Source: Rhinopomastus cyanomelas (taxonomy: Eukaryota; Chordata; Aves; Bucerotiformes; Rhinopomastidae). From it: DNA of 64,000 bases. The translations under genes were made by a program, and so were the position numbers. The stretch lies in the NCBI GenBank assembly GCA_013400115.1, contig VXBP01003652.1, positions 62,001 to 126,000 of the forward strand, in the 5' to 3' direction. This document shows positions 35,701 through 45,600 of the stretch, in pieces (position 1 is the first letter of the stretch; each line of letters begins with the position of its first letter). The notes beneath the pieces are model-generated. The model worked only from the letters and a program-made list of their open reading frames with translations, was not told where the DNA came from and searched no databases.

Positions 35701-38700
35701 ATCCAGGACCTGCAGCAGGAGGTGCTCGATGCAGACGTGGGAACCCCCCTTGTTCTGACTTGCCGAGTCACAGGGGTGCCTGCACCTACTGTCTCCTGGC
35801 TGAAGGACGGGAGCCCGCTGGGTATGTGCTGGGGTGTCACCGCGAGCCCTGCTGCTGCCCGGAGTGGTCCTGCCTCAGTTTCCCCTGGTCTGACCTCTGC
35901 TTTAGCTGCATCCCAGACCTGGCCTTGGGGGGGACGGTGAGCCTGGGGGCGCTGGGCAGAGGGACACTGCTGCAGCCTCTTTCACCCTGTTTCCTCACAG
36001 AGAGCAGCCCGGAGTGGGCTCTGGTGTCTGGGGGGGCCCAGCTCCAGCTCAGCCCCCTGCAGCCCCTCCACCAGGGCCGGTACACCTGCCTGGCACGTGG
36101 TCCAGGCACTGAAACCCGCCAGGACTACCTGGTGCTGGTGCGAGGTAGGGGGCTTCCAGGGGCTTCCACCCCTGCTCTTCTGTGATTCCCCATGGCAGGG
36201 GCATCCCTGTGAGCGCCCCTCAGAGGGGAGCCTTCCTCACCCTCTCCTTCCTCAGCCTGCCTGTCTTCTCGGCACAGTGGCACCCCGGATCGCCAGTGCG
36301 GGGGTCCCCAGCGAGCACAGTGTACTGGAGGGCAGAGCGGTGAGGCTGGAGTGCCAGGCAGAGGGGCAGCCCACCCCCCACATCTCCTGGTTGAAGGACG
36401 GGCATCCCCTGGGGCTGCAGCCCCCCTCACACGCCCGGTGAGTCTGGGCTGGCGTGGGACCACCCTGTGTGCCTCAGTTTCCCCACGTGCAGAAGTGTGG
36501 TGCAAGGCTGAGCTCTGCTGCTTCTCCCCCCCAATTCCTGTTTGGGCTGGGACAGGCTGGTCCCAGCTGTCTCACAGAATCCCAGACTGGCCCAGGTTAG
36601 AAGGAACCTCAGAGCTCATCTACTCCAGCCCCCTGCCACGGGCAGCAGCCTCTCACCCAGACTTGGTTGCCCAAGACCTCATCCAGCCTGGCCCTGAGCA
36701 CCTCCAGGGAGGGAGCAGACACAGCTTCTCTGGGCAATCGATTCCAGAGCCTCTCCACCCTGGCACTGAAGAACTTCTTCCTCAGATCTAGTCTGAACGC
36801 CCTCTCTTTCATTTTCAAACCATCTCCCCTTGTCCTGTTGCTGGATCCCCTTGGGGACGCTCCCTCTGCAGCCTTCCTGGAGGTTCCCTTCAGGTAGCTC
36901 TAAGGACCCCGCAGAGTCTTCTCTTCCCAGGGGGACCTTCTAGCTGTTTTGCAGCACCTGAAGGTGCAGAACCCAAAGGAGCATTCGCTGAGGAAACATC
37001 ATTCAGGGTTGTGCCCTGGCTGATGCTGCCGCCTGACACGCTCGCTGCCGCCCTGGCAGAGTACCACGGGCTGCATCTGTGTCCTGGAGGGCTGGGCACA
37101 GGGGTCACCATCCTCTCCCCCTGTGCAGGATGGCTCCAGATGGCAGCTCCCTGCTCCTCGAGGGTCTCCAGACCAGCGACTCGGGGATGTACACCTGCCT
37201 GGCGCGGAACAGCGCGGGCGAGGACGCACGGCTGCACGCACTGACAGTGCTAGGTGAGCGGGACGGGACCCGTGGGGCGGCACTGAGGCCACCTGCTCCT
37301 GACGGCCCAGTCAGCCCTGCTGTCCCCTCGCCCAGTGCCCCCTGCCATCGAGAGGGATGCTGATGGCTCAGAAGTGGTCCACGGCCTCTCGCCTGGGGTG
37401 GTGACCCTGGAGTGCCAGGCACGGGGGTCTCCTCCGCTGCGTGTGAGCTGGCTGAAGGACGGGCTGCCCCTGCGCCTGTCCCCCCGCATCACCCTGCTCT
37501 CAGCTGGGCACGTCCTTCGGTAAGGTGTGACCCCAGAGCGATGCTTGGACGCAGGTTTGGGGCTGGGACCCAGCTCTCATGCTGGGATGGTCACGGCTGC
37601 ACCCTGAGGCGTCAGCATTGGAGACCCTGGGGGGCAGGGAGGAACCTGGAGCTGATGTCTCCTCCCCATGCCCCACTCCATGGGGTAGGATCTCCCAGAC
37701 ACAGGTCTCTGACACCGGGTTCTACAGCTGCATCGTCTCCAGCCAGGCAGGGGTGGCCAATCGCAGCTTCATCCTGCAGATACAGGGTATGGGGCAGCCA
37801 GTGGCTTGAGGGCAGCAGGAAATGGGGGGCAGCAGAGCTGGGGACACTTGGGCTGTGCTTTCCAGGTCTGTTTCCAAGTGAGGTCCTGAGCTGGGATGGG
37901 CTGGGAGAGGATGGAGCAAGGCAGGACCAGCCTGCAGGCAGCCCCAGAGCACCCTGCTGGGAGGCTGAGTCATCTCTGGGTACTCACAGGACACCACAGA
38001 AGTGCTCAGCCTGTCCCCAGAGCCTGGGGAATCTGGCTTTGCTCTCTCACCTCTCCTAAAGTCTCCCTCCTCCCTCCCTTCCTCCCTTCCAGCACCGCCT
38101 GTCCTGGAAAGCCCTGAGAACAGTGAGGAGCAGATGGTGGCCCAGGGCTCTGATGTCTCCTTCAGCTGTGAAGCTACTGGGACCCCAGCACCAGCGGTGA
38201 CCTGGCTGAAGGATGGAGAACCCCTGGCATGGCAAAGCAACCAGGTTCCCAGCAACCCACAGCTGAGCCTGGTGGCCGTGGGGCCGGCTGATGCGGGGCT
38301 GTACTCCTGCCTGGTGGCCAACGAGGTGGGGGAGGCCAGTAAAACCTTCCACCTGCTGGTGATGGGTGCGTGTTGTTCCCTGGGGGTTTGGGAAGGAGCT
38401 TGGTCCATCCTCGGAGAGCAAGCAGAGGGCGAGCTCCCCTACCCCACCCCACCATGCCCTCTGCAGAGCCACCCCGCGTGGAGGCTGCATCCCACCCCAC
38501 TGAGGTGTCCATGGCTGCGGGCACCCCGCTGGAGCTGACCTGCGTGGTGAGGGGTGTCCCTGTGCCTGCGGTCACCTGGGAGAAGGACGGGCGCCTGCTG
38601 GCCGGGCCCTGGCTCACGGTGGGCAACGAGAGCACCCTGCACATCGAGAGCACTAAGGTAGGTGGTTCCTTTCTGCTCCCCACTGGCCTTTGATTCTCGC

Positions 38701-41700
38701 ACCTCAGCTTCCCCCGTTCCTGGCTCTGTGCAGGTGACGGATGCTGGCCTGTACAACTGCCTGGCTAGTAACCCTGCTGGGGAGGACAGCAGGAGCTTCC
38801 ATGTCAGCATCCAAGGTAAGTGGCCCCAGTGGTGGTGGGATGGTCAGAGCTCGGGGGGACCAGAGAATCCCTCCCGTCCCTGGGTGAGTGGTGGTGGCTA
38901 TGAGCATTCATAAAGGGGTCTGAAGCACAAACGATCGTAGGGGACAGGTTTTGGTGGACAGAGTGGGGCTGCGCTGACCGTTGGGCTGGTCTTGTAGGTC
39001 TGTTCCAGCCTGAATGATCCTGTGATTCTTGCAGAGCTGGGTTCTGTGTGTGACTTGTGGGGACAGATGTGGGACTGCCCAACCCATATGTCACCTCCTG
39101 ACCCACCTGTTGTGTCCCGCAGCGCCTCTCGGTACAGCAAGCGTTGGAGACACCCCCAGCATCACCACTGTGGTCGGGGGGCAGCTCATCTTGGAGTGCC
39201 CTGAGGGTGCTGTGCCACACACCCACCTCGAGTGGCACCGGGAGGGCTCCCCGCTGCAGGTAGGTGCGGTGGGAGTGGGGACGGGGCAGGGGCTGGTGTC
39301 CTCTCTTAAAGCTCACGGTGGGGGTGCTGTGGGGACAGCTGCTGACAAGGGCTTTCGGGGCTTTAGGACGATGACCACAGGCAGGTCCTGGCTGAGGGAC
39401 GTTTCCTGCGGATCCAGGCTGTGGGGGCAGCAGATGGTGGGGAGTACAGCTGCAGGGCCACCAGTGCCCCGGGGGACTCCAGCCTGCGTGTCCGGGTGCG
39501 GGTTCTCGGTGAGTGCCAGCCAGCCCTGGGGTGCTGCTGGGGGTGAGCCCCAGCTCCTTCCCTGCTTCTGCAGGGTCATGGTGTGTCCTGAGGCTGGGAC
39601 CATGGCAGGTGGGGTTGGATGGTGCCTAGCCTCCAGCGCTGGCCTGGACTGATGCCCTCCATCCCCTGAGCCCTGTCTCCATCTTTCCACGGTGCTGACT
39701 GGGTGCTGCCGCAGTGGCCCCTGAGATCCAGCCTGGCCCTGAGGAGGTGAGGACACTGCTGAACGACTCCGTGGTGCTGCCATGCCAGGCAGAGGGGTGG
39801 CCGGTGCCCAGGGTGGTGTGGAGGAAGGATGGGCAGCTCCTGCCCCTTCATGGGAGCAACAGGTATGAGGCTCTGCAGGTTGGAGGCACCAAGATACTTC
39901 AGAAACCATGTGGCCAGCAGGACTAGAGAGGGGATTGTTCTCCTGTACTTGGCTTTTGTGAGGCCTCATCTCAATCCCTGGAGTTGGTTTTGGGCACCTC
40001 AGCACCAGAAGGACGTTGAGGTGCTGGAGCAGGTTCAAAGAATCATGAGGCTGGGGAAGAGCCTGGAGGACAGGTCTGATGGGGAGTGGCTGAGGGACCT
40101 GAGGTCGGTCAGTCTGGAGAAAAGGAGGGAGAGGTGAGCAGGGACAGCCTTGACCAGATGAGGTTGCCCAAAGCCTTGCCCAGCCTCACCTTAAGTATCC
40201 CCAGTATTTCTCTGGGAAACCTGTTCCAGGGTCCAACCCCCTCCTGCTAAACAACTTCTTCCTAACAGCCCATTCCAATCCTCCCTTCTCTAATTTGGAA
40301 CCATTGCCCCTCGTCCTGTCACCCCAGGCCTCTGTGAACAGTCCCTCTCCAGCCTTCTTGTAGCCTCCTTCAGGGATTGGAAGGTGGCTACCAGGTGCCC
40401 CCGGAGCCTTCTCTTCTCCAGGCTGGACAAGGATGAGCATCTCGTGAAGAGCTGTGCCCTGTCTCCACAGCAGCTCAGGGGTCCTGTCACTCCCTCCCCA
40501 GGCTACAGCTCCTGCCAGGCGGTTCCCTGCGGATCAACCCCGTCCAGGTCCAGGATGCAGGTTATTACCTCTGCATGGCATCCAGCCCCGTGGGCTCTGA
40601 CCGGCGAGGCCTGGACCTCCGTGTCCTGGGTAAGCAGGAGAGAAAGAGGTGCCCTCCTGGGATCACCTGCTGCAACCCACCACTGCTGGGCTGCTCCCGT
40701 CAGAGCAGGGATGTGCTGCTGTCCTCTGCTCATCACTGCTGTGTCCTCCTGCAGCACCTCCCACCATCAGCCCCGGGCCCTCCAGCCTTACCCTGCTGGC
40801 CCAGCAGCCGGCCACCCTGGGCTGCGATGCCTGGGGATCCCCCAAGCCCCACATCAGGTGGGAGAAAGATGGCCACCCCCTGAACCCCCACCTCCCACCT
40901 GGCGCCTACAGGTACCTGCAGCACCAGCCCCCTCACCCGCCGAAGGGTCTCACTGTAGGGTGAGGTTTGACCCTTCCAGCTCTCACCGTGAGGTGGGGGC
41001 TGACCCCAGTGTGTCTCTGCCCACAGCCTGCAGCCCTCGGGGTCACTGCTCATCACCAGCCCCAGACCCAGGGATGAGGGCCAGTTCGAGTGTATTGCCA
41101 CCAACGCAGCGGGAGAGGCACGCCGGGTCCTCCTTGTGTCCATTCATGGTGGGCTGCTGGGGGTCTTGTCGAGGGTGGCTTCTCCAGGGTCTCTCTTCCC
41201 CTTTGGGTGGGATGTGGGTGTGGGTTGGGTCACCTTGTGAGCACCGGTCATGGGTTGGGCAAGAGGGAAAATAGAACTGCCCGTGCCCATGTGTGGGGGG
41301 ATGGAACCTTCTCCTGCACCCCCTTGTGCATCCCCCACAACACTACTCACCTCCCTCCCTCCCTCACCCCTCCAGTGCCCCCCACCATTGCCGATGACCT
41401 TACGGATGTGGTTGTCCCCCGCCTGTCCCCCGCTGTCCTCACCTGCTATGCCTCTGGGGAGCCCCCACCCACAGTGTCCTGGAGCAAGGATGGGGCTCAG
41501 CTGGGCAGCCGAGGAGGGGGCTACCGCCTCCTGCCCACAGGTAGGGGCGCAGGGCTGTCCCAGAGTGGGGCATGGGGTCCTGCCAGCCCTGCCGCTGCCC
41601 CCTCTCTGCCCACTGTCTCCCCAGGGACCCTGGAGATCCGGCAGGCGCTGCCCGCTCACGCTGGCCACTACACCTGCACAGCCAGGAGCCCTGCTGGCAC

Positions 41701-42619
41701 GGCCCGAAAGCACCTGCGGCTTGTCGTGCACGGTAGGTGCGGCTGCCTGGGGTGCTGCTCCCTGTGCCTCAGACCCCTTGGGGGAGCCCCAGTGGGCAGC
41801 GCTTCCCTGTCGCTTGCAGAGCCCCCTACCCTGAAGCCTCTGCCCGGCGTGGTGATGGTGATGGTCAATGCCAGCGCGATGCTGTCCTGCGAGGCCACCG
41901 GGGTCCCCCGCCCAGAGCTCTCCTGGCAGAAGGACGGTGTGGGCATTGCTGGAGGTGAGGGGGCGCTGGCAGGGGGCTGGCAGCAGGAGGTTGCAGAGTG
42001 ACACTGTGCATGGGTGCCTTGGAAAAGACCTTCAAGATCATCACGTTCAACTCTCTGCCCTACAGCCCCCAACCAGTAACCCATCTCCTGAAACACCCCG
42101 TCTGCCCATTTGCTGAACCCCTCCAGGGATGGTGCCTCCACCCCTCCCTGGGCAGCCTGTTCCAAAGCCTCCCCACTCTTGCTGGGAAGAGGTTTTTCCA
42201 ACCTGACCCTCCCCTGGCACAACCTGACCCCATCTCTTCTTGCCCAATCTGGTCCTCCTGGCTCTCAGCTGTCATCTGAAGTGGCTGCTGGAACCATTCC
42301 CTGGGGACTACTGACGAGGGGGCACTTCTGCAAGGGAAGCAGCCCCTGTTCCCCATCCCTCTGCCCGTCCATCCCCCCATCCTTTTAGCCACCCATGTAC
42401 GACCCCGCGTGGCCGTGCTGCCCCCTCCTGCCCTTCATCCCTGCCCGTCCCCGCAGGCCCCGGGCTGAAGCTGCTCCCCAGCGGGCAGCTGCACCTTCTC
42501 CAAGCCTCCCCGGGGGATGCAGGCACCTACCTGTGTGTGGCTCGTAACCCCTCAGGCACCGCTGCGGGCAGGACCCGGCTGGTCGTGCAGGGTAAGGCAG
42601 TGGCCAGAGCCCCAGCGCT

Positions 42620-42664
<45 letters not shown>

Positions 42665-45600
42665 CTCTATCCAGCTCCCTCTTGGTCACCTCTAATGCCA
42701 AGGAGTGAGCAAGTCCCCGCCCTCCCACCCCATCCAGTGCCCCCAGTCATCGCCGCCGGACCAGCAGAGCTGGCAGTGCTGGAGGGGCTGGAGGTGCTGC
42801 TGCCCTGTGCTGCCCACGGAGTCCCTGAGCCCCGCGTGTCCTGGAGCCGTGAGGGAGCCCCGGTGAGGGGGGGCGGTGGGAAGGCCACTGTCCTGCCCAA
42901 CGGGGGGCTGCTGCTCCGGGACGTCCGGGTGAGCATTGTCCATCCCCTCCTGCAGCTGGGCCAGCTGTAAGGCCATTGATGAGAGCCACTTACTGCTCCA
43001 GCCACGTGGGCTGGAGACTGTGTCTGTGGGCAGCAGCCAGTGAGCCGGGGCTGCAGCAGGACCCCAGACCCCAGCTGACGCTCCTCTTATCCTCCCCTCT
43101 CCCTGTGCAGGAAGGGGACGCCGGGAGCTACTCCTGCGCCGCGGTGAACTCGGCTGGCAGGGCTGCCCACCGGCTCTCCCTCTCCGTCCTCACCCTGCCC
43201 ACCTTCACCCACCGGCCCCGGGACGTCGTCCTGAGCCGGGGCGAGCGGCTGGAGCTGGAGTGTGCTGCTGCGGGCAGCCCCCAGCCCCGCATCTCCTGGA
43301 CGGCCAACAGGCAGCGCCTCACGGGTGTGTGGGCAGCGGGTGCCGAGCTCTTGGGGTGTCATCCTTGTGCCACCCCAGTCTTCGTTGGCACTTTTGGGGC
43401 CCCTGCAGAGCCGGTGTCTCTGGCTGTGGGGGGTGGTCACTGCCCGGGCCCCGAACACACGTTGCACCTCGCAGATGGGGTGTTGGAGCAGAGCGGCCGG
43501 AGCATCCTGTGGCGGGAGGCAGCTGCCCGCTCCGACAGCGGGACCTATGAGTGCCTCGCCGAGAACAGCGCCGGTGCCATCAGGGCCAGCGCCTCTGTCT
43601 CTGTCAGAGGTAGGTGCCGCCAGGGAAGCCGGGGTGCCCAGCCAGCCCCCCACTTCTCTCATCCCTTTTCCATCCCCAGAGGCACCCATCATACAGGGGG
43701 ACCCCAGCACCTACCAGGTGGAGCACCCTGGGGGTGATGCCCTCCTTGACTGCAATGCCCAGGGCCACCCTGTGCCACTCATCCGCTGGAGCAAGGATGG
43801 GGTGCCAGTGGTAGCCAGCGGCCGCCTGCGCCAGCTGCAGAATGGCTCCCTGGCCATCCGAGCTGTGGGGGTGAGTAGGGGGTGGGGGTGCCAGAGCAGT
43901 TTTGGGGACCCTTCCTGGCAAAGCCAAGAGCCATGCTGACGCTGTCGGCACCACTAGGGCACTGACTCGGGGCATTACCGGTGTGTGGCAGAGAACGACG
44001 CGGGCACAGCAGCCAAGGTTGTCACCCTGGCCCTGCACAGTGAGTGCTGCCCCGTCTGCACCCTCCTCTTGAGGCACCAGGACTTGCATCAGCCCTCAGC
44101 CCCCGCAGATCCTCTCTGGGCAATGCCCCTGGTACTGCTGGGCGCTGCCAACACTGCTCTCCTTGCCCAGGTGCCCCTGCAGTGACGGTGACTCCGCAGG
44201 CAGTGTCGGTACGCGCTGGGCAGCGGGTGCTGCTGCACTGTGCCGTGTCGGGGGAGCCCACCCCCTCCGTGGAGTGGCAGAGGGATGGGCAGCCACTGCC
44301 AGAGGGTCCCCGTGCCCACATCCTGCCCAATGCCACCCTGCTGCTGCCTGCTGCCAGCCACCATGATGCCGGCAGCTACTCCTGCCTGGCTCGCAACACC
44401 CTGGGCTCTGCCATCGCTCACGTCTCCGTGGATGTCCGAGGTGGGTGTCTGTAAGAGGACTCGAGGGGCTTCTGGGTGGCTCTGGGCACTGGGGCTGGCT
44501 GTGGTGCCACGGCACCTTCTGTGCAGTGGTTAGAAGGGAGTTGTGCCCTGGTTTGCCCCTGCGTCCGTACCCTGGCTCACCCTCTCCTGTCCTGCTGCTG
44601 CTCAGCTGCAGTCCTGACCCCAGATGAACCCGAGCAGCCGCCGCTGCGTGCCAGCCCATGCCCGGCTCACCTCTCCTCTTCCTGCATTTGCTGTCTGTAA
44701 TTAAATCCCCATATCCCAGGGGCTCTGCTGCAGCCCAGGCGCATCCTCTCACGGGGGCAGAGCGCCAGGCAGGCTGGCAGCTCAGAGGAAGTGCCTGTGC
44801 CCTGGGTGGCAGCTGGCTCTGTGTGCCAGGCATGCCTGGGGAGAAGCAGATAGATCCTGGGACTGTGGGCAAGATGGGGGGTGATGCAGAGCTGGGTTTG
44901 GGGGGTGTTGGTGCACATCAGGCACCAGACACATGGCCAGACATGCAGCATCCCCTGTGGATGTGGCACCCTGCTGTTTGCACCCGGGGGGGTCTCTGGG
45001 GTGCTGTTGGGGCGCTGCCCACCTCGCTCCAGCTGCCTTCACCTCCAGAAAGCCAGATCTTTGTTGGTGCACAAATTACTGAGAGGGAAGATGAGGAGCT
45101 GCTCCATTTGCCCGCTGGAGAACAGCCCAAAGTCTGCTACCTCTGTCCCTTTTGCCCCAGGGGAGCCACAGCGGGTGCAGGGCAGCCTGGCCGGGGTCAT
45201 CAATACCCACGAGCTTGGCGTTGCCAGCGTTGATACCAGGGTGCTGGATGACCCACGTGCTGGCACCACCACCTTCCAGAGTAGCATCGGTAACATCCCA
45301 CCCAGTATAGGTAGGTGTCGCCCCTGTTCTCCTCCTGGAGAAGGTGAAGGTTGGGTCAAAATCTTGGGGAAAGACTTTTTTCCCCCCAAACCTGCACCAG
45401 TGTGTCTGTTGTGCCCTCTGGATGAAGGGGACCTGGACGCTTGGGGGAGGGTGCTGGCTCTGTGGTGGCATCTTCTCACCCCCATCCTTAGGGCCACTGA
45501 TGCGGGTGCTTGTTGCTGTCATTGCCCCCATTTACTGGTCCTTGGCACATGCCAGTGGGGAGGCCCAGAGTGGGTTCCTGCTCACCCAGGGCACCTTCCA

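Larger units (their letters stand above)
29753..38365 (+). other. HMCN2: HMCN2 Ig domains 13-24
   Basis: Residues about 1509-2646. Exons: Ig13 29753-30016; Ig14 30309-30476/30592-30705; Ig15 30894-30980/31444-31635; Ig16 32150-32320/32647-32760; Ig17 32979-33121/33286-33436; Ig18 33656-33874/34092-34205; Ig19 34279-34466/34612-34708; Ig20 34950-35111/35443-35556; Ig21 35690-35821/36001-36144; Ig22 36278-36437/37129-37253; Ig23 37336-37519/37689-37786; Ig24 38093-38365. Ig13 and Ig24 are single-exon domains. Ig13 has only five residues between the first Cys and the Trp (DCGAKGMW), far shorter than its neighbours. Ig18 carries an acidic insert (YREEEDQDGEV) before the B strand. Several Ig units begin with acidic EE-rich stretches. 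Confidence 0.88.
38467..44440 (+). other. HMCN2: HMCN2 Ig domains 25-34
   Basis: Residues about 2647-3557. Exons: Ig25 38467-38657/38734-38815; Ig26 39123-39259/39367-39508; Ig27 39715-39862/40502-40629; Ig28 40755-40911/41027-41148; Ig29 41376-41540/41625-41732; Ig30 41820-41954/42457-42591; Ig31 42738-42928 plus the start of 43111-43324; Ig32 the rest of 43111-43324 plus 43475-43609; Ig33 43680-43870/43958-44039; Ig34 44171-44440. Exon 43111-43324 runs from Ig31 straight into Ig32 with no intron at the domain border. Ig34 is a single exon. The Ig27 halves are separated by two opposed CR1 fragments, but the frame is intact. Confidence 0.88.

Noticed and set aside
41090..42001. 303-codon + strand ORF
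   Set aside because: This is HMCN2 exons for Ig28-30 read through short introns without stops. The exons are real but the continuous frame is not a separate gene.
44441..45160. Possible extra HMCN2 exon (for example a thrombospondin repeat or another Ig) between Ig34 and G2F
   Set aside because: No W..W..C pattern or Ig Cys-Trp-Cys pattern with splice sites was found. Joining 44440 to 45161 is in phase and gives continuous family sequence.
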